A stretch of DNA of 64,000 nt from JAPPKS01 sp963667895 (GTDB lineage Bacteria; Poribacteria; WGA-4E; PCPOR2b), in assembly GCA_965223985.1 (NCBI GenBank), contig OZ245030.1, forward strand, positions 2,232,001-2,296,000, written 5' to 3'. Both the position numbers and the translations under genes were made by a program. The notes under the pieces were generated by a model. That model searched no databases. It saw nothing but the letters and a program-made list of their open reading frames with translations, and had not been told where the DNA came from. Shown piece after piece: positions 50,501 to 60,228 of the stretch; position 1 is the stretch's first letter, and every line of letters starts with the position of its first letter.

Positions 50501-51599
50501 TGTGCGCAATCTTACCAAGCAACTTGCTCCTCACCTTGGCCCTGTAGTAGTGCGGGTGAGCTTTGATGTTTACCCCAGCGAAATCTTCGCGCTTTTAGGT
50601 CCGAGCGGCTGTGGGAAGACAACGACATTGCGAATGATTGCCGGCTTTGAGCGCCCTGATGCAGGAGAGATTTATCTGGAAGATCGGCTTCTTGACAGCC
50701 CCGAAGTACACCTGTCACCGAAAACACGGGGAATCGGATTTGTCTTTCAGGACTACGCCCTTTTCCCGCATCTCAACGTCATGGACAATGTCGGATTTGG
50801 ACTCAGGAAACTGCCCGCAAAATCGCTTCGTCAGCGGTCTCTAGAGGTGATGGAGTTGGTCAACCTGATTTCAATCAAAGATCGGAAGCCTCATGAGCTT
50901 TCGGGGGGAGAGCAACAGCGGGTCGCGTTGGCTCGTTCAATTGCTGCAGGTCCCGAGTTAATCCTGTTAGACGAGCCATTTTCTAACCTTGATGCTGAGT
51001 TGCGTCATACAACCCGTGAAGAGGTGCGGGGGCTGTTGAAAAAAACCGGGATGAGCGCGGTGTTGGTCACACATGACCAAGAGGAAGCTCTCTGCTTAGC
51101 CAATAGAATCGCTGTAATGCAGAACGGACAGATTGAGCAAGTCGGGACACCCGAATCAATCTATCACCGTCCACAAACACCATTCGTGGCGGAGTTTCTT
51201 GGTAAGACAAACCTGATTGCTGGAGAAGCTAAGGGCGATTGTGCCGACACTCCGCTGGGTATACTGCCACTCGATTGCAATGTGGTGGGGAAAGTGCTGC
51301 TTTCGATTCGCCCTGAGCACCTTGCTATTGAGCATTCCAATAAGGTTCACCTGAATGGTTTCCGAGGTAAAATCGTGATGCGCGAGTTTAAGGGGCATGA
51401 TTTGACGTATCGGGTACAAATCGGAGAACACAGTTACTTTGTGCAGACTGACCACCGCTGCCCGTTTAAGGTCGACGATCAAGTGCAGCTTAGAGCCGTT
51501 GAGACCGCAGTGGTGATACGTGGCAGCGACGAGTCCGGTACGCTTAAATCGCCACCCAGTATGCATAGCCAAGATACGAGCGCGGCGAAATCTTTTTGA
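50484..51599 (+). CDS. Ferric iron ABC transporter, ATP-binding protein (FbpC-like)
   Basis: 371 aa from the ATG at 50484, within the end of the permease gene and preceded by GGAAAGGA. Walker A is GPSGCGKTT (about 33-41), followed by the Q-loop FQDYALFPHL, the ABC signature LSGGEQQR (about 133-140), Walker B LILLDEPFSNLD (about 153-164), and the H-loop VTHDQEEAL. The C-terminal TOBE-like domain (about 240-350) has LLSIRPEHLAI and REFKGHDLTYRVQIGE, as in Fbp/spermidine-type ATPases. It energises the iron importer encoded directly upstream. Confidence 0.93.
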   Translation: MKPLLSVRNLTKQLAPHLGPVVVRVSFDVYPSEIFALLGPSGCGKTTTLRMIAGFERPDAGEIYLEDRLLDSPEVHLSPKTRGIGFVFQDYALFPHLNVMDNVGFGLRKLPAKSLRQRSLEVMELVNLISIKDRKPHELSGGEQQRVALARSIAAGPELILLDEPFSNLDAELRHTTREEVRGLLKKTGMSAVLVTHDQEEALCLANRIAVMQNGQIEQVGTPESIYHRPQTPFVAEFLGKTNLIAGEAKGDCADTPLGILPLDCNVVGKVLLSIRPEHLAIEHSNKVHLNGFRGKIVMREFKGHDLTYRVQIGEHSYFVQTDHRCPFKVDDQVQLRAVETAVVIRGSDESGTLKSPPSMHSQDTSAAKSF

Positions 51600-51971
51600 G
51601 AACTGTGCGAATGAGGATTGTTAGCTAATGGAATACAGATTATTGCTTAACACGCTGGCTTACCTTGGGACACCACATGCTTTTCAGGACGCAAGTGAAA
51701 AGTAGGAAGTCCTTTGCTCTCCACCGTCCTTTATCTTCCATAGTCTTCCTTATGAGGGACGAAGCGGGACATTGCTCCGATTTCATGGGAAGTTTTCTAT
51801 CAGAAATGGTATGATTCACCAATCTGAACCTATCGTCTCAACCCCAAACATCTCGAAACAGGGTTCATCTCTACGAAATCTTTCCAACCGGGGGATTATG
51901 GGAGCACGGAGAACTTCTCTCGGCTTCCCTTTTGGCTATATGTGGAACAGTCTATTTTTGAAGGAGTAATC
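51600..51971. other. Intergenic gap after the iron transporter
   Basis: About 370 bases without a credible gene. No intrinsic terminator with a clear T-run or strong promoter was seen. The last bases carry the AAGGAG ribosome-binding site of the transaldolase-family gene. Confidence 0.4.
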
Positions 51972-53243
51972 ATGTCTAGCGAGAACATACTAACGCAGCC
52001 GGTGCAACCTGCTGTGAATATCGTTGACCCCATCCACGATTTTGTAAAAGAAGGTGTTGATTTACATGTCGAGCGTCTTGACACCGAATCCGATCCATTT
52101 TGGAAAACATTGTGTGACCTTGGTACCGAGCTCTGGCTCGACACAGGTGACATCGACGGAGCAACGCCGCTATGGACTGATGAATTCACCGCCCTAACGA
52201 CGAACAACACCCTGCTTAACGCCGAAGTCCAAAAAGGTATCTACGACGATCTGATTCAGAGAGCTGCCGATGCGCTTTCTGGGTTGGATATGCAGACTCG
52301 GATTATCGAGATTGCGTTTGTACTAAATGCCTATCATGGACTTCGTCTAGCTCAGCGATTTGGCGGCAGGGTAAGCGTAGAACTACATACAGATCTGGCA
52401 CATGACATTGAGAGAAGCGTATCCTATGGTTACCGGTATTACAACATTTGCCCCGAGTCCTTTATTATCAAAATCCCACTGACACCAGCTGGTCTAATTG
52501 CCACACGACGCTTGCGAGAATCAGGAGTACCAGTTAATTTCACTTTGGGGTTCAGCGCACGACATAATTACATAGCAACGGCATTTAGTGCGCCTTCGTA
52601 CGTTAACGTCTTCCTTGGTCGGCTCAATGCTTACATGGTTGATAATCAATTGGGTGACGGCAAGTCGGTCGGTGAAAAGTCTTCACTTGCGAGCCAGCGA
52701 GCCGTCAAAAACCTTACTCGGGGTACTCGCGAACCGACTCGGCAAATCGCCGCGAGCTTGAGAGGGGCTGAACAGCTTGCGGATTTGGCAGGAATTGATG
52801 TTATCACCATGCCTGTTAAGGTTGCATCTGCTGCCAAGAATGAACTCTCCGGAGAGTGGAAACACAGTGTTGAAAACGATTATTCGATACATCTCAACGA
52901 CGATGTCAGTGCATCGGATGTCCGTATACATACGTTCTGGGAAGTTTCAGAGTCCGAGCGTCGGTTCGTTGACGGTCTCACAACCGATGTCCCTCGGACA
53001 GCGGAGGAGTTGATGAAGCAAGCGCATGACGTTGGTGCCGGCGATCTGTTCCCCAGGCTTTCTGAAACAGACCTCGACCAAATCGCATCCGACGGAAAAA
53101 TTCCGAATCACAAAATCTGGGCAGATCGCGTCAAATCAGGAGAACTAGCGATTGACACGCTCTTGAACCTCGCTGGACTAGCCTCGTTTGCCACCGACCA
53201 AAAGGCGCTCGACGAACGCATCCACAGACTGATTGGCGGGTAA
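51972..53243 (+). CDS. Transaldolase-family protein with extended chain
   Basis: 423 aa from the ATG at 51972, with AAGGAG upstream. The core barrel contains SVELHTDLAHD, the Schiff-base lysine in FIIKIPLTPAGLIATRRL (about 162-180) and VPVNFTLGFSARHNYIAT, as in transaldolases and fructose-6-phosphate aldolase-like proteins. It is longer than either the 220-aa or the roughly 320-aa classes: about 60 residues precede the barrel and about 100 follow it (DLFPRLSETDLDQIASDGKIPN...). Likely a class I aldolase on sugar phosphates. The transketolase gene is far away at 25.9 kb. Confidence 0.8.
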   Translation: MSSENILTQPVQPAVNIVDPIHDFVKEGVDLHVERLDTESDPFWKTLCDLGTELWLDTGDIDGATPLWTDEFTALTTNNTLLNAEVQKGIYDDLIQRAADALSGLDMQTRIIEIAFVLNAYHGLRLAQRFGGRVSVELHTDLAHDIERSVSYGYRYYNICPESFIIKIPLTPAGLIATRRLRESGVPVNFTLGFSARHNYIATAFSAPSYVNVFLGRLNAYMVDNQLGDGKSVGEKSSLASQRAVKNLTRGTREPTRQIAASLRGAEQLADLAGIDVITMPVKVASAAKNELSGEWKHSVENDYSIHLNDDVSASDVRIHTFWEVSESERRFVDGLTTDVPRTAEELMKQAHDVGAGDLFPRLSETDLDQIASDGKIPNHKIWADRVKSGELAIDTLLNLAGLASFATDQKALDERIHRLIGG

Positions 53244-53362
53244 TGGGTCGTAAAAGCGCTCTTCTGTTCGAGGAGAGTTAGAGAGGTAGTCCATTAGTCG
53301 CCGCCCGTGTATTTATTGCTTCAACCGGATTAACCAGGTTTTGCTGGCGAAGGAGAGGAACC

Positions 53363-54571
53363 ATGACGCGTACGATTGGCATCGGCGTAATCGGGTTGGG
53401 TTGGATGGGGATGACACACAGCCGCTCCTACCGAGAAATTGCGCATCGTTTTCATGACAGTGGTATCCAACCCCGCCTGGTGCTTTGCGCAGATGAGGTA
53501 GAAAGTCGTGCACGCCAAACGAAAGCGCGGTTCGGTTTTGAGCGGTGCACTGCGGATTGGAAGCAAGTAATCGCCGATCCGGCTGTTGAGGTGGTGAATA
53601 TTGCTGCATCGAACAACGTGCATCTTGAAATTGCCCGGGCAGCAGCCGAAGCAGGGAAACATATCTTCTGCGAGAAACCTGTCGGTCGAAACCCGCAGGA
53701 AACGGATGAAATTGCTCGGGCAGCGCGCCGGGCCGGTGTTTTAACTTTTGTGGGTTACAATTACAGGTGGGCGCCGCTTGTACAGTATGCGCACCAACTG
53801 ATCCAGACAGGGCGACTGGGTAAGCTAACCCACTACCGGGGCAAATTCTTTACGGGTTGGGCTAGTAATCCTAATACGGTACTGACGTGGCGGTTTCAGC
53901 GAGAACTTGCTGGGCTAGGAACCTTGGGAGATTTGCTATCGCATGTGATTGATATGGCGCATATGATTGCCGGCCCCATTATGCGTGTGATTGGAAATCG
54001 TGAGACGTTCGTCTCCAAACGCCCGGTCCCAATGTCCGGCGAAGGTACACATACCACAACTCGCACAGAGGGACCGATGGGTGATGTCACTAACGAAGAC
54101 TATGCGGGAGCATTGGTCCAATTTGACAATGGGGCGCATGGCACGCTAGAGGCATGCCGGATTATAAGCGGTATGAAATCTCCGATGGCGTTCGAGGTGA
54201 ACGGTACACGTGGTGCGCTGAGCTGGGACTTTGAGCGGATGAATGAACTCCATCTCTATCTTCCAGATGAGAGCAGTACCCATGACGGTTATGTCCGCAT
54301 TGTCGGCGGACCAGAGCATCCTTTCCATGCCCGGTTTAATCCCGGTCCAGGTATTGGCTTAGGCTATGAAGAGCTCAAGATCATTGAAGCCCACCAATTC
54401 TTGAAATCTATCCTAGATGGTCAACAAGTTGCACCCGGCTTTGCAGAAGCTTCAGCAGTGGCACAGGTGCAATCTGCGATTCAACACTCGTGGGATACCG
54501 GGCATTGGGAAGACGTAGGACGACTGCGGAAGCAGTCGGAGGCTAGCCATTCGATTCACAAGTCTGAATAG
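53363..54571 (+). CDS. Gfo/Idh/MocA-family oxidoreductase
   Basis: 402 aa NAD(P)-dependent sugar or inositol dehydrogenase-like protein. The Rossmann fold starts GIGVIGLGWMGMTHSRSY (6-23), with the family motif CEKPVG (E104, K105, P106) and the catalytic-side stretch GDLLSHVIDMAHMIAG (about 192-207). The C-terminal alpha/beta domain includes VTNEDYAGALVQFDNGAHGTLEA. GGAGAGG... lies just before the ATG. No partner gene is adjacent on this strand; the GH127-like gene follows in the opposite direction. Confidence 0.93.
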   Translation: MTRTIGIGVIGLGWMGMTHSRSYREIAHRFHDSGIQPRLVLCADEVESRARQTKARFGFERCTADWKQVIADPAVEVVNIAASNNVHLEIARAAAEAGKHIFCEKPVGRNPQETDEIARAARRAGVLTFVGYNYRWAPLVQYAHQLIQTGRLGKLTHYRGKFFTGWASNPNTVLTWRFQRELAGLGTLGDLLSHVIDMAHMIAGPIMRVIGNRETFVSKRPVPMSGEGTHTTTRTEGPMGDVTNEDYAGALVQFDNGAHGTLEACRIISGMKSPMAFEVNGTRGALSWDFERMNELHLYLPDESSTHDGYVRIVGGPEHPFHARFNPGPGIGLGYEELKIIEAHQFLKSILDGQQVAPGFAEASAVAQVQSAIQHSWDTGHWEDVGRLRKQSEASHSIHKSE

Positions 54572-54788
54572 TGCCTATCGGTAGCCAATTTGTGAGAATT
54601 TGGACATGCCAGTGAATTCTTAACAGCCTACGATTTCGGTTGAGCGTCCAAGCCTGGCTTTAATCTTCAGCCATTCGGTCGGTTTTCCGTACTCGACGCA
54701 CAATCCTACGAATCGCATTTCCTTTGACAACACGCTTGAGCGCTGAAACACTGTGCCGAGATAGTATTCGTTGTAACTGTACGATATG

Positions 54789-56351
54789 TTAATCGAGTGA
54801 ATCGAAGAACGTAAGATCCGCACCGAAGTTCTGCATGGCAACTACCGCATCGCCCCGAATCCGGGTACGAATCTCCCTTGTGCGATGTTTGAGTTGGATT
54901 TCCTGCTCAGAGATGGGGAACTTAATGGATAACACCCGATTCACTGGAGGCGCGCCGATAAAAAGATAGCCGTTAGTGTGCCGTGGCGATTCAGTTGTCC
55001 CCTCTACCGTTATACTCGCTGGATCAACCCAAGAAGGAATGCGGACAAACAAGGGTGCTGGATGCTTTGTCCGAATACGTAATCCCGAGCCCGTATAAGG
55101 AGATTGAACCTTGATTGCATCGGTTTCGTGGTCAAAGAGAAGGTTGACCCAGTGTCCGGCGGCGTCAAATCGTGTGACCTCCCGGTAGGCCTCGCACAGC
55201 GAACCCACGGCACCGCCGACGATGTCCATGTTGAAACTCACGTGGGAAGTGTCGATTGCCTGGTGACCATAAGGTGCTGGGAAGCCGAAGGCCCCCAGAT
55301 GTCTGTTGGCAACATCCCGCTTGCCATCCTCGCCTTCTGGGTTGGGTGGCTCTTCGATAAAGGAGATGTCGCGCAATTGAGAAGGCAGCAGGTGCCCGCG
55401 CAAAATTCGCTCGGCGTCTTCGTAATAATCTGTGTAACCCCAACTGCCTAGAATCAACGCAGTTTCGACGATGTCCCCGGTGTTATTCACTTCGCCGTTA
55501 TCCGGAGATGTATCCTCCCGGCTAGACTCGATGACCCAACCAAGAGCATCGCGAATGTCCCACAGACCGTTGTCGTAAAAAGTTTTCACCCGATTCATGA
55601 GTGTTGAATCACTTGTCAGGTCCGCGAGTTGAGCAAGCGATGACATGGTACACGTTGTCGAATGCGTGTGTGACGCAAAAATCATCGGGTCGTATTGACC
55701 TTCTTCAGTAAAGATTTCGTTAATAGCTTTCTCCTTGAGAACAATCGCCAAATCCAAGGCGGGACCATATCCTGTGGCTTCGTAATACTTCACAAGTGGA
55801 CCAATGGCACGCGCCAAGCTCGTGGCAAACGCATCGCCTGGGGCTCTCAACCCCATTTCTTCTATGCGTTCCCGATCCCAGCCGCGCGATGTGTCCCAGT
55901 GTTCGAAGATGGCAGCGATGGAGTCTTCAGCTAAGCGGCAAGCCCGCTCGGATTTGCGGTACTTGGCAAGAGCGTAGAGCGCATGAAAGCCTTCTCGAAT
56001 GTTGTGTGCAATACAATTTTTTAGTTCGCCGTCGATTGTCTCGCGGTTCAAGGGCAGCGGTATGGGCCCGCTATAAGAAAAGAACGCGGCATTGGCATGC
56101 TTTTCGATAGAATCCTCGGCTAGTTCAATTCCGATAGCATCTTCAGCATTTAACAGTGCGTTCAAGTGGCGGCCTGGAACATGGGATTCCGACGCATAGG
56201 GAGCGAAGCTTAACTTCGCGTCAGGGCGCACGAGCGACCCGAAAAAGGGGATGTCATTGTCGTCCGCATCGAAAACGTTACACATGGTTCGACAGCCCAG
56301 AGATATGGCGTCACGAATATCGGTTGTGTTTACGTCGTTGAGTTTCGCCAT
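54789..56351 (-). CDS. GH127-like (DUF1680-type) (alpha/alpha)6-barrel protein
   Basis: 520 aa, cytoplasmic by sequence (no signal). The pattern of helices with NIREGFHALYALAKY, GEVNNTGDIVETALILG (about 282-298), YYEDAERILRGHLLPSQL and FNMDIVGGAVGSLCEAYREV (about 370-389) fits an (alpha/alpha)6 barrel. It is followed by a beta-rich end with PAPLFVRIPSWVDPASITVEG (about 443-463), which is like GH127 beta-L-arabinofuranosidases. The GH127 metal-binding cysteines are not clearly present, so the activity may differ. No close family could be named with certainty. It ends convergent to the Gfo/Idh/MocA gene. Confidence 0.6.
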   Translation of the reverse strand: MAKLNDVNTTDIRDAISLGCRTMCNVFDADDNDIPFFGSLVRPDAKLSFAPYASESHVPGRHLNALLNAEDAIGIELAEDSIEKHANAAFFSYSGPIPLPLNRETIDGELKNCIAHNIREGFHALYALAKYRKSERACRLAEDSIAAIFEHWDTSRGWDRERIEEMGLRAPGDAFATSLARAIGPLVKYYEATGYGPALDLAIVLKEKAINEIFTEEGQYDPMIFASHTHSTTCTMSSLAQLADLTSDSTLMNRVKTFYDNGLWDIRDALGWVIESSREDTSPDNGEVNNTGDIVETALILGSWGYTDYYEDAERILRGHLLPSQLRDISFIEEPPNPEGEDGKRDVANRHLGAFGFPAPYGHQAIDTSHVSFNMDIVGGAVGSLCEAYREVTRFDAAGHWVNLLFDHETDAIKVQSPYTGSGLRIRTKHPAPLFVRIPSWVDPASITVEGTTESPRHTNGYLFIGAPPVNRVLSIKFPISEQEIQLKHRTREIRTRIRGDAVVAMQNFGADLTFFDSLD

Positions 56352-56501
56352 TAGGTTTTTTCTCCTTGTTGGTTATTTTGAACCCGATTATGAAATCAAC
56401 TTGTGGGGAATCATTTTCTGAGTAAAAAGGAGCATGTTAATATCAGCGCGTTATCGCTTAACTGGATAGCGAACATAATTTTATGCTAGCCGTCCGATTG
56501 A

Positions 56502-57338
56502 TTACAATCTATCATCTCCTTCTAAATAGCTGTTCATGATTCTGTGTGTTTTTAGGGTGGACCAAGTGGTTGACAGTTTGCCTTTGGGATTCACGGCGAA
56601 TGCACTGACAGCCGGCATTACGCCTTCCTTCATGACGGTTTGGATTTCCCTCTGTACCAAAGCCCGGCTGAAAACAAAAACTTCATCGATAACACCGCCT
56701 TCCAGCGTATGCATTCCGTCGGACTCCCCTCTACCGACATATAGCGTCGATGGGCTAGCAATGGGTGGTTTTATCGCTTCATCAACACCCGTTAATTGTT
56801 TCCCATTGACGTAGACATTTCCCCTTTGACCATCATAAGTTAAGACGTAATGGTACCATGTATTCAACTTAAACTGAAAACCGGCAAAGGTTCTGTCATT
56901 TGGCGGCCCATTTGACGCGTTCCAATATGGATTGAAACCCGGACTCACCAGAATGCGATATTTGCAACACCCGGCGCCCTCCATCTCAACATTGATAATC
57001 GCGTCAAAACCCTTGTGCTGCGTAAGTTTGAAATACGCGCCTAGGGAATATTGACCTGTTTCTGAGATTGGGTCAAGAATTTCCCCCACTGCTGCTACAT
57101 GAGAATTGTCCCCGTTCCCAAATTCTACGGCGCTTCCACCCTTCCCGTTCTCCGTCCACCTAGCTCCATTCTTGAGTTTGCCGTCAAAACCATTTCCCGA
57201 TGCGTCTTCAGTCCGAACTCCATTTCCTTCATTAAATGGGAGGTAAATCAACAAATTCTCCGGCGGGCTGGCTGAAACCACAAAAATTTTCCCAGCGGAA
57301 AAGAGTATAGAAACAGCAAACACGAATCGCACCTTCAT
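56502..57338 (-). CDS. Secreted LamG/concanavalin-like protein 3
   Basis: 278 aa from the ATG at 57338, with GGAGAA upstream; a longer frame to 57431 overlaps the next gene. A signal peptide covers about 1-22 (VRFVFAVSILFSAGKIFVVSAS). The LamG domain runs from LLIYLPFNEGNGV to about residue 230, with WYHYVLTYDGQRGNVYVNGKQL (split) and GVIDEVFVFSRALVQREI. The tail VNPKGKLSTTWSTLK is the motif shared with the LamG proteins at 19475 and 20489, here followed by about 15 more residues. It lies 60 bases downstream of the phosphoesterase gene on the same strand. Confidence 0.87.
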   Translation of the reverse strand: MKVRFVFAVSILFSAGKIFVVSASPPENLLIYLPFNEGNGVRTEDASGNGFDGKLKNGARWTENGKGGSAVEFGNGDNSHVAAVGEILDPISETGQYSLGAYFKLTQHKGFDAIINVEMEGAGCCKYRILVSPGFNPYWNASNGPPNDRTFAGFQFKLNTWYHYVLTYDGQRGNVYVNGKQLTGVDEAIKPPIASPSTLYVGRGESDGMHTLEGGVIDEVFVFSRALVQREIQTVMKEGVMPAVSAFAVNPKGKLSTTWSTLKTHRIMNSYLEGDDRL

Positions 57339-57397
57339 TTTGTTCTCCAAAAAGCTCGTTAGGTTTCCAGCAGATAATCGTCTCGGTAGATGACTGT

Positions 57398-58867
57398 TTA
57401 GCGAAGGTGTTGGAACATAGTGTGTGTCCACGCTATGCTCGGCATTTCGCCGAGGAACGGGCGATCGGATATACCGCTCTGGCTATGACCAACGGCCCAA
57501 TTTCGTGGCCATACAAGGTTTTCCGCGCCCATTGATGCAGATGATTGCAATGACGACCAAGGCGATGTGTCATCATGCCGATACAGAACACCACCAGGCC
57601 CCATCCCGCTGTGTAGAGCGAAGTGGAAATCAAAAGCCTCTCCTGGTATCAACGCCGGACCCGTCCAAGTCTGTGTTCCCACTCCAGATTCTGTCAAGAG
57701 TTTAGTCGTGAGCACCGGTGGACAACCCTCAAATCCGATCCAGATTGTCGCGGGTCCCTCAAGGTCGTCCCATCCACAGAGGAGGGTCTGTATGTTCGTG
57801 TCATTCTTATTATCGCGCAGCATTCCTGAAAAGCGCCATACACAAAGCCAATCATTACCGGGTTTGTGTATGGAATTGTCCCAAGCGCACCCGAACTTTG
57901 TCGCCGCTTCCTCTGGCTTGACCTTTTCCCATTCATCTGCCGGCGGTAGTAATAAAGGCCATTCAAGCCGCTCACACACTGCACCATTTGAATCGAGCAC
58001 TTGGTAACATACGCCGCCGGAGTCAACAGCGAACTGCACGGCGTGGTGATATTCTGTTCGACCGGGCATGAAGCCGCCTGGTCCATAATTGGTTCCCGCT
58101 CCACCTGTGCAAATTTGAAGGACTCCGCCGCGCGCCTGAACATCAAATGCAATGATGTGGCTACAAAGGTAGGCTTGGACACGATGTTTAACCAATACGT
58201 CCCAGAACGCTTCTCCTTCATCTGGGAATATCCGCCAGAACGGATACCGCTCGTAGCCATTGACAGGTCGCACCGGATGGTGGCCCGCGACAATCTTGTA
58301 GGTGGCATCGTCGTTTGCACTCAGCACTTGATCTAGCCATTCATGCTCAACATGGCCGTTACCCCCTAGTCCGGAGAACGCCGTATTAACACACACAAGC
58401 AGGAAGTCGTTGCGTCGCACGACATAAGATAACCCTTCCTGACCCGCGGGGCCATTGCGGGGAATTCCAGGAAAGACTGCCCGCCACACTTGTTCGCTCT
58501 CCACGTCATATGTGTTGTGGTTGCTGGTTGTGTGGAAGATTTCTACAGACCGGTTCTTGAGCCAGCCCATTTCCGTCTGCAGCCAATAATTCCACTGGTG
58601 ACGCAACGAGGAATAGTCCTGGGTCAGCCCCATGATATGGTCGCCAGGAAAAATTATAAAATCAGGTTGGGGATGAATCTTCGCTACCACGGCGTTCACC
58701 GCCGCGAAGTTTTGTTCGAATTTGCCGCCGGGCACGCCTGAGCAACAATCGGCATAGACGACAAACTGATGCCCATGCTCGTCACGGGGCAGAAGAGCTG
58801 GAATCAACCGCTTACTGTCGGCGGGATGTTGCACGTTGAAATGACTAGGTTCCTCAGCAAAAAACAT
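57398..58867 (-). CDS. Calcineurin-like metallophosphoesterase with C-terminal extension
   Basis: 489 aa. The metallophosphoesterase core has FVVYADCCSG (first motif, degenerate DxH), DFIIFPGDHIMG (GD motif, about 69-80), TTSNHNTYD (GNH-type, about 112-120), VAGHHPV (GH, about 195-201) and CSHIIAFD (about 236-243, normally GHxH). Two of the five motifs are thus changed. The C-terminal 170 residues (LCVWRFSGML, AFDFHFALHSGMGPGGVLYRHDD) form a separate, probably beta-rich domain. No signal peptide is evident. It precedes the third LamG gene on the minus strand and probably shares its transcript. Confidence 0.8.
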   Translation of the reverse strand: MFFAEEPSHFNVQHPADSKRLIPALLPRDEHGHQFVVYADCCSGVPGGKFEQNFAAVNAVVAKIHPQPDFIIFPGDHIMGLTQDYSSLRHQWNYWLQTEMGWLKNRSVEIFHTTSNHNTYDVESEQVWRAVFPGIPRNGPAGQEGLSYVVRRNDFLLVCVNTAFSGLGGNGHVEHEWLDQVLSANDDATYKIVAGHHPVRPVNGYERYPFWRIFPDEGEAFWDVLVKHRVQAYLCSHIIAFDVQARGGVLQICTGGAGTNYGPGGFMPGRTEYHHAVQFAVDSGGVCYQVLDSNGAVCERLEWPLLLPPADEWEKVKPEEAATKFGCAWDNSIHKPGNDWLCVWRFSGMLRDNKNDTNIQTLLCGWDDLEGPATIWIGFEGCPPVLTTKLLTESGVGTQTWTGPALIPGEAFDFHFALHSGMGPGGVLYRHDDTSPWSSLQSSASMGAENLVWPRNWAVGHSQSGISDRPFLGEMPSIAWTHTMFQHLR

Positions 58868-59367
58868 TAAGTGAGCCTTTTGAAATAGATGTCGATGATT
58901 GATTTTGTTTCCGAGAGTGGCGTCGTACCGCGCATCAGCGGGTTGGCTCTAAAGAACTTCTCCGCATCACGTGTAGGCGCCTACTCATGACGACCCCACC
59001 CGTTGTGATAAGAACAGAGGAGCAAGTTGGTTTTAAACTAAATCAACCCTTGAAAATATTTGCCTGTATCCGGTAATCTGTAATTTTATCAGATGTGCTC
59101 CATACCCAACTCAAGTTCAAGAGTCCAAGCATTATAAGAACCTTCGTACTAAAAATCAAGAGAAAAATCCGCATCTTGGGAAGAAATACCAGGAATGTTG
59201 TCGTGCCACGTAAGGACACAATTATCGCAAAGCTTCTTCTTTTTTCGAGGGGCAACGAGTGTTGTTCCTATTTTTTCTTTATACTTGACTTTAGGATGAA
59301 TTGGCGTATAATATGCACGAAATAGGGCGGCGATTAATCCCGATACTGCTTCAACAGGAGGATGTCA
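58868..59367. other. Divergent intergenic region
   Basis: About 500 bases between the minus-strand phosphoesterase gene and the plus-strand SDR gene. No credible gene or RNA. It holds one clear plus-strand promoter at 59285-59312. Confidence 0.5.
59285..59312 (+). promoter_or_regulatory. Sigma70-type promoter of the SDR operon, TTGACT-16-TATAAT
   Basis: TTGACT (59285-59290) and TATAAT (59307-59312) are 16 bases apart, with the start site expected about 50 bases before the SDR start codon. Confidence 0.7.
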
Positions 59368-60159
59368 ATGGAGGATGAATCATCAAGTAGCAGTCAATTG
59401 CAGGATAAGGTCGCAATCGTCACAGGTGGCGCGTCGGGTATCGGCGAAGGAATTTGCATGGAGTTCGCTCGACAAGGTGCCGCATTGATCGTTATGGACA
59501 TTGATGGTCCTGGAGGCATCAGGGTAGCCAAGGCAATTGTACAACTCAATGGCGAAGCTATTGCTTCAAGAACAGACATAACAGACTGTGAGCCATTGAA
59601 AGCGGAAATAGAGAAGATTATGCAGCAGTTTGGCACAGTTGATATCCTGGTCAACTGTGCGGGCTGGAACCATTTTGTGCCACCTGATGCCTATTCAATG
59701 GAGCTTTGGGAGAAGATACGTTCCACCAATCTCGATGGCACGTGGAACACCTGTCACGCAGTGATGCCAGAGATGATGAGAAAACGAAGCGGCAAGATTA
59801 TAAATATCGGGTCAGCGGCGGCGGTTCGAGCAATTCCACAGGCTGCTTCGTATAGCATTGCTAAACACGCGGTTGTGGGGCTCACGAGAGCTCTCTCCGT
59901 AGACTTGGGGCCATATAACATAAATGTCAACTGCATTTGCCCAGCAACGATTGAGACGCCGTTGTTAGCGGAAGCAACGAGTCCGGCGTTCAAGGAAGGA
60001 ATGCTACGATCAATCCCAATGGGCAGACTAGGTAAGTTATCGGACGTCGCGAAAGCTGCGCTCTTCCTTGCATCCCAAGATTCCTCATGGATAACCGGTG
60101 TTGTGTTGCCGGTGGATGGTGGGTTAACTGCATGTATTCGCGCACATCACTTTGAGTAG
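59368..60159 (+). CDS. Short-chain dehydrogenase/reductase 1
   Basis: 263 aa, NAD(P)-dependent Rossmann enzyme. The ATG at 59368 is used because AGGAGG (59356-59361) sits at the right distance; the ATG at 59362 is too close. TGGASGIG at 19-26, NCAG at 96-99, and the catalytic S149, Y162 and K166 (SYSIAKHAVV) are all present, as is the C-terminal ITGVVLPVDGG. It oxidises or reduces a hydroxy compound, possibly a 3-oxoacid or sugar. First gene of a plus-strand run of SDR, SDR, cupin and PEP-mutase-family genes. Confidence 0.93.
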   Translation: MEDESSSSSQLQDKVAIVTGGASGIGEGICMEFARQGAALIVMDIDGPGGIRVAKAIVQLNGEAIASRTDITDCEPLKAEIEKIMQQFGTVDILVNCAGWNHFVPPDAYSMELWEKIRSTNLDGTWNTCHAVMPEMMRKRSGKIINIGSAAAVRAIPQAASYSIAKHAVVGLTRALSVDLGPYNINVNCICPATIETPLLAEATSPAFKEGMLRSIPMGRLGKLSDVAKAALFLASQDSSWITGVVLPVDGGLTACIRAHHFE

Positions 60160-60228
60160 ATCGAAGCATGTGTTGTCACCAGAGGAACCGACATCCCTCA
60201 ATACCACCCCAACGTCAAGAAAAATTCC

